A model generated the notes under the pieces. It did not search any database. It saw only the letters and a program-made list of their open reading frames with translations, and was not told where the DNA came from. This document shows, in pieces, positions 1-11,197 of a stretch of DNA of 64,000 nucleotides. Location: positions 43,462,001-43,526,000 of the forward strand of contig CM060733.1 in the NCBI GenBank assembly GCA_030704615.1, given 5' to 3'. The number at the start of each line of letters is the position of its first letter. Within the stretch, counting starts at the first letter, position 1. A program made the position numbers and the translations under genes. The DNA is from Takakia lepidozioides. Taxonomy: Eukaryota; Streptophyta; Takakiopsida; Takakiales; Takakiaceae.

Positions 1-219
1 CTAAAATAAGACAGCAACAGACGCCATGACTTTAGGGCTCGATTGAGGGACATTCATCTTATCTCGGAGGGAGCAGATGGATGTAGCCATCTGTCTGTGT
101 TTTGTTTTTTGGAAAAAATAGGCTGCCTCCAAGAAGAGACCAATTGAGTCCTCCGCACTTTAGTTCGTAAAACACAGGCAAATTTTTTTCTTTGTAATTC
201 AAGGAGCCTCCCTAGCCAC

Positions 220-321
220 AAGGTTCCCCCGATTTACGGGAAGTACCTTCCGCTTTTGGAAGGGTCCCCCAATTTGCGGGAAGTACCTTCCGCGTGTGGA
301 AGGGTCCCACGATTTGCGGGG
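220..321. repeat. 40-bp tandem repeat, 2.5 units
   Basis: Units start at 220, 260 and 300 (the last partial). Each carries the core GATTTGCGGGAAGTACCTTC with a few substitutions. It lies just left of a long inverted repeat and at the truncated edge of the minus-strand LINE. No coding role is visible. Confidence 0.85.
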
Positions 322-361
322 CAAGGAGCGGGAAAGAAAAATTTCCCAGTTTTGCACGTTG

Positions 362-474
362 GGGAAGGGTCGTTCCCACGGCCCTTCCTGAATTTTTGAG
401 CACCCGGAACTCGGGCTCCGCCCTCGTTGCCGGTGCTCTCAAATTCAGGAAGGGCCTTGGGAACGACCCTTCCC
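362..474. repeat. Long imperfect inverted repeat (foldback)
   Basis: Left arm 362-404 and right arm 432-474 are reverse complements over about 43 bases with about four mismatches, separated by a 27-base loop that is itself partly palindromic. The arm core is AAGGGTCGTTCCC. It could be a foldback/MITE relic or give a strong hairpin if transcribed. A structurally similar foldback of different sequence is at 35,478-35,574. Confidence 0.85.
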
Positions 475-1650
475 TAATACATATTGGCCTCCTTGGCCGC
501 CCTAAGCTCTGCCAAGTTCTTTTTGGCCTGATGAAATGATTGCAGGGTGACAGGGCCGATTGCATTGGTTTCAATTAGCCACTGGCAGTGAGCAATACAT
601 TTAAGTAAGGCCTTCTCTTTTCTAGAACTGGCAAGAGCAAGAGATCTAGATAAGGATTGGGCAGCCTTTCTAGCGGCTGCAACCTTATGAAGAAATTTGA
701 CAGTAGGGGAAATAAAGGAGTTGTCAAATTCCTTCCAGACAATGGCCAAACTCTGAACCACGGAAGACGACTGGAGAAATAAGGGGTTTAATTTAAAAAA
801 GCGTCTGGCTCTACGTTGAAACCCAGGCGGCTTTAATTCCAGGGAGACCAAAGCATGATAAGAATAGGAGGAAGAGTAGCTTGGGAGGCCCAAGGGGCAG
901 CCGAGGGGGAGCAATAAAGTCTATCCAGTCTAGCCATGCAAACATCAGGAGGGGCTCTATTTATTTGACCATGTGAACCGAAGGGAAGCATGATCGAATT
1001 GAAAACAGTCTGAAAGACCCACATAAAAATAAAGCATATCCCCGGCACCATGTTCCTCATGAGAGAGAGGTTGAGCGGAAAGATCATTTCTATCAAACAA
1101 GGATTCTACCATACTGAAATCACCTCCTAGCACCCAATTGCTAACCTGCGGATTGTTTAAGATATTAGAATGCAGGGAGGACCAAAATTCAACGTGGTCT
1201 GAGATGGAATTGGGAGCATAGACATTAATGAAAGCTGTTGAGCCAAACTTAGATGAGGGCACCGTAAATGCGCACTGAGCTCTCCCCTGAATCCAGGTGT
1301 CCACCTTTAGAAAGGAAGCTGCAGCTAAAGAGGGAGCAATAAGGATGGCAGTACCTCCACGCGAATCTATAATAGTGGGGCTCCACCATGAAGAAGAGGA
1401 TGGCCAGATGGATCAATTTCTAATTACGTTTCTTTTTGGCACAGATGCCTCGGAGCCTATATCCCTAATATTCCAGGAGAGAAGATTCTAGCTCATGGAG
1501 GTAGGACTCGGAAGCCCGTGAACGGTTCACGATTTGATGGATGCAAGGAGAGACTTCGAACATCAATCGGGGGTCTATAGGCAGTGTAGGCACCCATTTG
1601 AATCCAGCAAGAGCCGTAACTTTAAAGGAGCCTACAAACCATATAGACAC
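474..1650 (-). mobile_element. LINE ORF2 fragment: AP-type endonuclease and EN-RT linker
   Basis: Read on the minus strand, 1304-957 encodes an endonuclease/exonuclease/phosphatase domain with the family motifs NVYAPNS and WVLGGDFSMVE, followed by RFTWSN. After a frameshift, MARLDRLY appears in the frame ending near 833, and 914-474 gives a helical linker rich in K, A and L as found between EN and RT in plant L1-like elements. Upstream, 1650-1465 is probably the start of the same ORF. Several frameshifts are needed to join these pieces, so the copy is dead. No RT domain follows: the element stops near 474, where foldback and tandem repeats begin. The same family (FTW-N, MARLDRFY) occurs on the plus strand at 57,134-57,900. 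Confidence 0.85.
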
Positions 1651-1754
1651 AGAGTTAGAATGGTTTTCAGCTTCCCCTTGAGAGGGGTTACCAATTACTC
1701 TAATAGATGCAATGGCAGAAAGATCACGATCAGGAATTCCCAGAACATTGGAAG

Positions 1755-1830
1755 AGAGAGAGAGAGAAGACTCCGGCCGAAGCCGGCATAGCTAAGAGCC
1801 ACTTCGCCTTGCGGCTACTGCCCCCATAAA
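1755..1830 (+). repeat. Short interspersed repeat, family 'CTCCGGCC', copy 1
   Basis: Begins with (GA)n followed by GACTCCGGCC, then AAGAGCCACTTCGCCTTGC and GGCTACTGCCCCC. The same block is found reversed at 9,018-9,116 and direct at 39,205-39,290. The GGCTACTGCC segment also resembles part of the tRNA-derived SINE at 40,502 and 46,048, so it may be a shared SINE 3' module. No coding content. Confidence 0.75.
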
Positions 1831-1839
1831 ATTGGAAAT

Positions 1840-3500
1840 AAAACGCAGAGCCCTTGATGCGTAACACAAGCAAGGAAAACGTAGAGCAGGCAGACGTAGG
1901 GCCAATAACAGAATCTGCAAACAAGACCCAGGCAGAAGAGGCATTTTCTTCCTTATAAACAATGAAAAGAAGGATAAGCAGGGAGAGCGGGCATGAGCTC
2001 ACTGCTGGAGGAGAAGGAATCGCCAGGTCTAGCGGAGTGAGACAAAATGATGCCGTGTCTGCATCTAGAACCGATGGCCAAATCGTCGGAGGCTGCTGAC
2101 CTGTCCATGGTATGAGAGTACTTTTGAGAAAATCGAAGAGCTCCCAGCAGCAGCATTCCAGCCTGGAATGTGGAGGATAGGAACGGGTGAGATGTCGCAG
2201 TTCCAAGGGCAGCAGGGATAGAGCCGCCAGAGAGCCAGGTCAGAGAGGGGACACCTGCTTGCATAGAAGAAACATCAAAGAGGCGCAGAAGAGAGAGAAC
2301 TTGCACAAAGAACAATTTCTTGTTAGACGTAGATTGATGCACACGAGACCCAAAGAAAATAGGTCAAATAAAAAAGAAGGAGAGAGGAGGAAAATATCTC
2401 CCTAATTTTGGAGAGGATAAGCTCGTGTTCTTTTCCAAAGCCAAGGGAGTGGATGTCTTTTTTGGTAATCCACGTGGAGGCGAATTTGTTGGTCCCCGAC
2501 AACAGAATTGATGGAGTGCCATCAGGAAACCCAAAGATAATGGGTGTAATGGTGATGGCCACCGATAGAGATCATGCCTGCAACGAAGCATCTGGAAGCT
2601 CCACCCCCGCAAGGATTTGAGCTGTATACAAAAAAAAACCAGAGATTGCATCCCATCCTTGGGAGCAAGAGGAATTTAAAGAGCAGGGATTTCATCCGCT
2701 CTATAGACTGTACTCCTCCGTGTAGGGGAAGACAAGAGATAGATCCTTGGGCTGATCACCGAAGGAGAGACAATAGGCTAAGTGCGAACTTTCTTGGATG
2801 GAGGGCCTTGTGGCGGTGTGATGTCTCCGTGTTTCCTGGAGCCCGGTCTGCAACATCCTGAGGGACAACGACCATACCTTCCACGTTAGAAACAGTAGGC
2901 ACAATATTTAGGGTTTAGGGTTTAGGATTGAGGGTTTAGGCACTGAGCAAGGGGTACTCTCATACACGAGTGTTCCTTTACAATGTCTATATTTAACTGA
3001 AGGACTGGCTGTTGCTCGTCCACGGGAGCCACTTCTTCACTCCAGATAATGGGCATGACTCAATTTGGTGAGATCGGGGGTCTAGGCCCAGCATCCAGAA
3101 CTCCAGGCCTAGCAAAATCTCCTCTTCTTCCATTCGACCAGTTGATTGGTCTAGAATGACGTCTGGAGTCTCTCCTGCGAGAAGGAGCACCCACTGTCGT
3201 TGGAACATAAGCCATTGAAAAAGAAAATAGAACAGATGGGTGGGGCATGAGGGCAGGCCAAGCAGAGGGCAGGCCAAGCAGAAGGCAGAGAAGTTGAAGG
3301 AATGGCAACCGAGTGAGCGCGAAAACGCAATGCCAGGAAATGAGAAAAGAAAGCGCTTTAGGCGGCAGCTCTGAGTCAGAGAGGGAGAAGGGGGACGAAA
3401 CACTCCCGCCAAGATGTAAATGCACTTAAGATGGCGCAATGAAGAGCGCCAAGAAGGAGACCTGTCTTCTGTGCAGTGATGAAGAACGCCGCAAAACGTC
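1840..3500 (-). mobile_element. Possible LINE ORF1/5' region, strongly decayed
   Basis: This stretch is directly upstream of the minus-strand endonuclease fragment and holds several overlapping minus-strand open frames (for example 2562-2323 and 2206-1730) but no zinc knuckle or other motif I can recognise. Position is the only argument that it is the 5' part of the same LINE. It may be unrelated intergenic sequence. A short SINE-like repeat (1755-1830) and a telomere-like tract (2907-2940) are in or beside it. Confidence 0.3.
2907..2940 (+). repeat. Short interstitial telomere-like tract
   Basis: Contains three TTTAGGG-type units with one degenerate unit (TTTAGGATTGAGGG). TTTAGGG is the usual plant telomere repeat. 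The tract is too short to be a telomere; it could be a repair scar or chance. Confidence 0.6.
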
Positions 3501-3539
3501 TGTCGTCGCCTCACAGAAAACGAGGAGAATCAAACTCAA

Positions 3540-5430
3540 AGAGCCCCCACATCCTTAGGTCGATGAAGAGCTGAAGATGAGAGTGATGGTAAAGAACGGG
3601 AGGGAACAGACAGGTGATGAAGAACTAGATTTGGTGAGAGAGACAGGGGAGACAGGAAAGACAGGGGCGCAGAGAGAAGCCGAGAAAAAACGGCTAAGTC
3701 ACAGGCGCTCTCATCGCAAATTGCGGAGCACCCTTGCGCCATCCCCCTACTTCAATCCAACCCCCTCCATTTGTGTTTCATAAGTTATTCAATAACAGAG
3801 ATGTTACCTGGGAGATGTTATGTTGAGAAGGCAAATCATGGAAGTAGTTTTCAATATAGAGGAGGTGACACTTGGGAAAGGCACAACAGGTGCTTCTCAG
3901 TTTTTAGCATCGATGCACAGTCTTCTCTTTAGAATAAAGAAAAGCCAATGAACTGGATTATACAATCCACTAAATAGGGGACAAAGGTCCCCACGTCCCC
4001 ACAACTAGACAATGGCAATTTATGATTGTTGACCAAATTTCCTTTTTCAAACCATCTTGGATTCCAATTGTGATTGCAGATAGAGTTAGACAATCAATGT
4101 ACCTTTTCAACTACATATTACGTAAGTTCAAACTGCCATGAAAGGCCACGACAGAGTTAAATGAGGTCAGATTTTGGAACTAACTTTTTCAAACCATCTT
4201 GGATACTTGGAAATAGAGCTAGACAATCAAACTACTTTTCCAGAGACTTATTCAAAGAAACAAGAGGCCACCTTTAAAAGCAAGGTCAAATTTTCATGAA
4301 GGGCCAAGACATGGTTAGATTGGGATCATATTTTGAGATCGGAAAATTGCAACCTTACACTTTAATGATACATGAAACAGAGTTAGAATTGCAATTAAGC
4401 TAGCTTTCCAAAGACATATTGCTTATTTACATTGATACAATTGGCATACCATAGTCAAGGTGTCAACCAGTTTGTTACTTAAACCCACCAGTAGCAATAA
4501 ACAAAGGTGCAGAGGATGACTCAAGGAGGATTTTGCAGTACATTAATAAGAATAGCAAAGAGGGCTGGCCGCTCATGATTAACTAGAAATGGTTTACGTG
4601 AGAGTTGGGAAGGCTCATCTTCTTCTCATTGAGCCTTTCAAGACCTCTTGCACCTCTATAGCTCTAGTTCTTGAGTATGAGGATGTGTGACCGTTGTATG
4701 GTGGATCCTTTAGCTAAGGTGCCATAGGCGAATATTATTGCGTGATAGAGTATGATGTGCTTGGAAGGGTTTATGTTTGTTCTTTAGTGAAATGGGGTTT
4801 CTATTGCATTCTACTTATCTTATTTCACTTCTATTATCATTGTGGCATAACATAGCTTTTTCAAGAGTATGTGTGGAAAAACTCACTGATTGGACCCAGG
4901 CACTTAACTTTATTAAAAAGACTCTCTTAGCACAACTTCAAGATGGTACTTCTCTCAGACCTTGGTATCCGGCATGGGCATCATTGAGGGTCACGATAGA
5001 ATAATTAACTTTGAAGTTAACTTGGATGCGTCTTAGAGCACTCCAAAAGTGAGCCTGTCCATGTTAGGTGTCTTGGTTCTTTATGCCAATTCGACATTGC
5101 TAACATGTTTGGGCCTTGCCCCTCCATAACTCAGTGTGTAGCTTGATTGTCTAACTCCAATTTGTAAGTTTCATTCAAATCTAAGCTCAGTGAAAAACGT
5201 AGGTCCCAAAACTTGAGTTGTATGGTGAGTAGGTAGGTAGGTAGCCGGTGAAAAGAAACAGCAAGGCTTCTTAAGGGCGAGGCAATGTTCAGACAGGATG
5301 AATGTTGCATGTCTTTTTATGGATGATAAAAGTGCTAACGTCTAGTTGCGCACACGTGGTGAGGGCCTGTTCACAACGACACCAAAAATGGTTGCAAGTT
5401 GTGACGTGGAAGTTGAAGGTTGGTGGGAAC
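3540..5430. other. Gene-free stretch
   Basis: No open frame with recognisable protein content and no clear repeat. AT-rich, with small degenerate direct repeats built on 'tttttcaaaccatcttgga' near 4,050 and 4,185. Short GTAGGTAGG and AGTGAGTAGTGAG runs lie at 5,224 and 5,430-5,480, just before the likely 5' UTR of the next gene. Confidence 0.5.
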
Positions 5431-5845
5431 GGTAGTGAGTAGTGAGCAGTGAGTACTGTAGTGAGTAGTGAGTAGGGAGGGCGCGAGTGATGCGAGAGGG
5501 TCTGCTCTGCACCACAGTGCATCTCTTGCCCTCCGATTTTTCTCTAGGGTTTTCCTGGGGATTTGGAGGGGCAGCTTGGAAGATTAGTTTGTGGAAGCTG
5601 AAAGGCTCCGACTAGATGCGATTGCTGGCAGTGAGGAACTGTGATTTCGTCTGTAGCTGTAGGTCTCTATATTGGTAGGAAGCAGTGTGGTGGTGGGTTT
5701 CTGTCAGGTAGCCAAGAGCAGCTCGACTCTGTAGCCGGTTGAATCTTGTGACTTGGTAGGGTGTTGAAAATTATCTACCTCGGCATGCGCAGTAGAAAGA
5801 TTGAGGAGCTGAGACTTCCTGCCTCAGCTTTCATTAATTAGTTTT

Positions 5846-8800
5846 GTGAATCCCGCCCGTTGGGGCTTGACAACAGTGGCGTGGAGGAGGGAGAACTTGC
5901 GGGTCAGGCTTTCTTCAGTGCCATCCATTGAAGAGACTGGCCTTGACGCTGTTTTGTATGGAGAGGCACCTTACTTCACACCGCGGGAATGGCTCCCCGG
6001 ACATGATACCCTGGGCAAGGGTTCGAAGCCCAGTGGGAGTGAAGAATCAGTACTTATGATGCCTGAGAAGGCCGACGAAACATTCTACGATGCTTTGGAT
6101 GCAGTACGCAGAAGCCGTTTAATATCAAAGAACCCCACCAATGAAGTGGGAAATAGAAGGCTAAAACAACAGGAGAGAAACGAAGGTGTTAAGGCTGGTG
6201 ACCGGAAAGGGGATCCACTAGTTCAGGAAGGAGTGGGCGACAAGGCTTTTATGGACAATGGGACTGAGGAGCATGCTGGAAGGATCGGGACAGTCGGTTT
6301 GGCTGCAGAGATGGGAGTGGAGGATGGAGGGGAGAGCCCCAGGGAAACTTCAGCACAGGTGTGGGAGAGGCTTGCTCATGGTGCAAGGAACGATGGAACC
6401 AAAATTTCCCAAGTTTCAGAGATGAAAGATGGGCAAGGTTCAAATCCTACGGGACGATCTGGAAACTATAGACCAGCCAGGCTTCAGACAAAGTCAATCT
6501 TAGAAGGGGATGGTGACCCAGTTTTCAGCTCAAACAGGAGTGAGCGGTTGACTGGGATTGAAGAGGACAATGCAGAAGGGTTGGGGGCTGATTCTCCTAC
6601 AACATCTGTAGAACCAGAAGAGGATTTTGCGGTGTTGTTGGGGTCGCCAGGAAATGAGGTGGGTACCGATTGTTTCTTTCTTGCATCCTTCATGCAAGTT
6701 TCTGTGTCCAATTCCACTTCTAGTTCGGATCTCCAGCATGTCAACTTACTGAGTCTGGTGTGAATCAATTGCCTCCTTTTGCCATTTCTCCCTTGGGCTT
6801 TTCACCCTTCGCCGGACTCGTCAACAATTTGGTTAGCTTTAGATAATGCAAGACTAGTTTTGAGCATAATTGTTGGAACCACTGTCCCACCTTCAGAGAG
6901 TGCATCATGCGACGGACGGACCGTCTTTGATAACAGAGAAAAGTTGGGCTGAAATTGCTTCAACTTTCCTGCTGTTTTTTTATAATTTTCCCTAAAAGAT
7001 TACAAGTCCCTCACATCCTGCTACAAGTGCATGCTTGCATATTTTCATGTTCAGGATGTTGCACGCATCAATTTCAACTTAGTTTGGGCGGGGGCATCTC
7101 CTTGTCATGCCTTTTTGCCTCTATGAAGGGAAATTAATTCATGTCTGCCATCATATGGCAATGCTGGAGAATATTCTAGCTCATACTGAGAAGGAAATAG
7201 TCCTGTTAGCAACTTCTCCTTCATAGCATGCTTCTTGGAAGCTGCTGCATTGCAAAGCAGGATTGATTTTTGATTGTTTATAAGATACAAGCTTTTTAAC
7301 ACTTGCTCCTCTTTTGTGCAAGAGATCCCCAATGCCACTTGGATTACTGAAAAGATTGATGTGTTAAGGAGTCAGTAGAGCAGTTGACTACATGCTCTCT
7401 GCTGGATGTTCAGGCTGAGCTGCCTGAAGACCCAACTGGTACTGAAGAGCCTGACGATGAGGTGGCCAGAAGGAGGGTGGTTCTTGAACGGATTCCCTCA
7501 GTGGCTCGCAACAGGTGGAGACGCCTTAAGCACACAGTGGCATTTGCTCATCATGTTTCTCACAATATCAGGTATTGGATATTCCACAGCAGACATCAGG
7601 GCTTTCAGATATCTGGAAATTGGCTGGTCTGGTATGGCCTGTCTCACATGTGAAGTAGGTGGAACAACTCTGGATTGGTGTACTTTGTTAAGAGGAAGAG
7701 AAGGGTGAGGTGGATAAGAAGACAGCAGACTCCTGGTGCTTATGTTGACTGTGTCAAGTAAAACACAGGATTTTGTAGCATATGTGTAATCATTTGTGAT
7801 CGCAGTTTGCAGAGTAGATGTAAGGAAAACTTCGCAGCAGAAATAGTATCCTGAAAGATACTTACATTGAGATGCTGGCCAGGTCCAGTGCACCTGATCT
7901 TTTGGATGAGAATTCTACTGCGCATCTGCAGCATCAACCGAGCTTGACGGAGGACGCAGGGGGTAGTGGAGCAGCAGCATTTGAGGGGGCCAAGACAGGA
8001 GTCCAATTCCGGCCCAAAGGAAGGAAGGGCATGGAGGGGATGCTGGTGCGCCAGGACAAAGGCTTCATCACCATAATTCAGGACTTTTATGTTGCCTGCT
8101 TGAAGGTTCCTTTCCCCTTCTGACACGACAGCCAATTAGCTGATTTTTCATTCAGAGCTATTGAGCTGCCTCAGTGGCAAGAGGAAAATATTTTCTAACA
8201 AACACCCATTCTAGCCTTCTATGGATTCCCAGCTCTAAAACCCCAGGCCTGTCAACATACATACCATATTCATTAGACTGTTGACAAAGAGTGATTGAGG
8301 GTGAGATGGAGGTTTTCTTGCGACAGGTGCCTGACCTTCTTTTCAGATAAGTTGCATTTTGGAATGAAGTGCATGTCATATCGAAGAGTTGTTCTCTGTT
8401 ATGAGACATGCAGACTTATCTGTTGTAATGCCTTTTCTGTCACTCAGATGCCAATGGGCCAGTTTCTCCTAGGGGTGTTCCTTGCACCAGTTGCGTTAGG
8501 ACTGCTGTTTACTCCAATATTTTTACTGGATATGGGAGGTCTCTCTTTTGATGGATCCACTATGGCTGAAGAATTGTCCTGTGAAAGGTCGGTCACAGCA
8601 GCCAAGCGACGGTGCACTGCACTTATTAATGTCTTTCTATATGCGTACGTTTCAACTTCTTCTTCTCTGTTTATCTGTATCACTCCTAACCATACGTCTT
8701 GTGTCAATAAAGTGTTACCGACAGTTTTCTGTGTGCTATACGGCAGTGGCATGGATCCCATGTAACCACCCTTACCATTCATGTCCTCGTAAGTAGACTG

Positions 8801-11164
8801 TGGTTGGCTCTGGGCGAGCACTGTTGCAATTTCAGGTTGATGTGTCATGCCCTGGTTGTTGAAATCCGAATCACGTCTTTGGGAGTGGTCCTTGGGAGTG
8901 TCCCTGGGGACTGCGGGCTTACAGCTACATCATAACCAGCGCTCACATGGAGCTGTGATCAACGAGCATGTGTCTCTACCCAACGAAAATGAGCAGCTTT
9001 TAAAGGAACGATATAGTAGAACCTGATTATAGGGCCCACCCCCAAAAGGAAGCAGTAGCCGCAAGGTGAAGTGGCTCTTTAGTTACGCTGGCTCTGGCCG
9101 GAGTCTTCTCCCTCTAGAATCTGACTGAAGGTCTCTATCTTGCTTCGTTTGCTGGTTTACTTCCCTCTGTTCTTCCTCCCTGTGTCATGTTGGTGCATGC
9201 GAGCCCATTTCCCTCTAAGAAAAACTGCAGTTGAGACATGTCCAAATAAACAACAAGAAATTATCTTTGACAGAACTGTGTATGTACCAGGTTGTCTTTA
9301 TCGACCACATTTGGGGGTTCACCAGTGGCTGCGCTGTCACCTTTCAGCTTGCTGGTTGCTAATGTCAACACTCTTATGGCTCAGTTTCTCTTTGTGTTTC
9401 TCAGTGGTGCTGGTATGTTCCTCTCACTACTAATGTCTTTGTGTGTTGAGCCTTCAGGTATCATTGTTGTTCTTCTCTTAGTTGCACAATTATCTTGAAG
9501 TTCCAGTCCGTTGGTTCCAGCAGATGGGAACCTGATGGTTTTGTTAAATCTGTATCTGGATGATAGTGTTGTTGATATTATTTGTTGCTGGCTTGATGAT
9601 GCTCTACATGGACATATATTGCAGTACTTCCATGGGCTCATCCTAGCTTGCGTTTCTGTATTTTGTACCCTTTTTAGACCATAAATTGGTCTTCAGTTTG
9701 TTGGTCTGTATGCTTGTTTCCTTAGCTTTTTGTCACAAAATTTGACTGAGGTTGTCTGGGGTTACCAGTAGCATTCTACCCTCAGCTTGGATGTCCGTAA
9801 GCAGTGGCAGATTCCTCTTTGGTTGTTGTCTCTTTCTGGATTGAATATCACCTAGGATTTGTGCAATGACAGAAAGGTGGTTCTATTTTGGCTCATTGCA
9901 GACTGCACTTTCAAACGGCATTATAGCACAATTGATGTCAGAGTCGAAATGAAGGGTGGAGATACCAGAAGATTACGAATGAATGTGTAAACAAGGGGTT
10001 CATTATTTGTTTCTGTGTTGGTTGGGGTTTACAGTGTTTGCGCGGATGTCCCAGCCATCACATCCTGTGCGGTGCTCCAAGAAGGCCATCATCCGTTGTG
10101 ATGACTTTGTGCCAACTCCTGGAGAAGAAAAGTTCAGGTGACTATCCAACCAAGGTGTATAGCTTTGAACTGGAGGCTAGATTACTGTCACAAATTATGA
10201 GGGATTCTGAACACATAATCTATTGGCCCTTTCCATGGTACATAGACTGGGAAGTCTGATATACCATATGGCTTCTGGAAATTTTGATTCCTGAAATGTA
10301 CACTGGAGAGGCACAATTTTCTCAAATCAGCATCAATTTTTGCAGTGCTTTCTTGTAACTGGTTTATTTGTATAATATGTTACAGGGTATTTGCAGTGCG
10401 GCTGGTGCTGACCGGACCTGCTCCATGTGAGCTAGTGGATGCCAAAATTTGTCTTACATTCCGAATTTTTGTCAGGCTTCCTTCAGGCTCTATGTTCTGC
10501 TCAACACAAGACCTTGAACTTGTACGCCCTGAGGTGATTTCTGCTTCCTTGAGAGCGCCCCCCACCCCCCCCACTCCTCTCTCTCTGGTGTCCCTCTGTT
10601 CCGTTCAAACTGACCGCAGGGTCAATGGCCACAAGGCTATGGCAAACAATGTCTTATGAGTACATTCTCTCTCTTTGGTTAATTTTTGACCCTGCTGGAT
10701 AAATCCGACTTGAGGTTGTGTCCAAAGCCATGTCTGTTGCCAGGAAATTGTCTGATGAAATTGAAGTTAAGCAGACAACTTCCTTGAACTTGTTTCCAGT
10801 CTGTGACATGGGAGAGGCCACCATGGATGACCTGAAGGGTTTACCCACTCTCGGCACTAGACTGAAATATAAACTCAGGGCGGGAAGCCTACCTTTGAAC
10901 AGCTAACAGAAGCAGAGAGGAAAGGGGGATTGCAAATGCCTGTTGTGTGGGCAACCTGAAGACAAAATTCATTTTCTGATTTTGATTGTGTGAACGGCTT
11001 TCTAGAGGATATCTGGAAAACTTTCTGTTCCAAGGTAAGTCATACTACCGGCGTCAGCCCCTGAGAAAGGTAGTTCTGTCCCTTTGTGTGCCGCTCAAAC
11101 TGGGCACAGGGTCAATGGCTACAAGGCTATGGTAAACAACGGCTTATGAGGACATTCTCTCTCT

Positions 11165-11197
<33 letters not shown>

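Noticed and set aside
2993-3514. 173-codon minus-strand frame
   Set aside because: No recognisable motif; could be part of LINE ORF1 but composition is not convincing.
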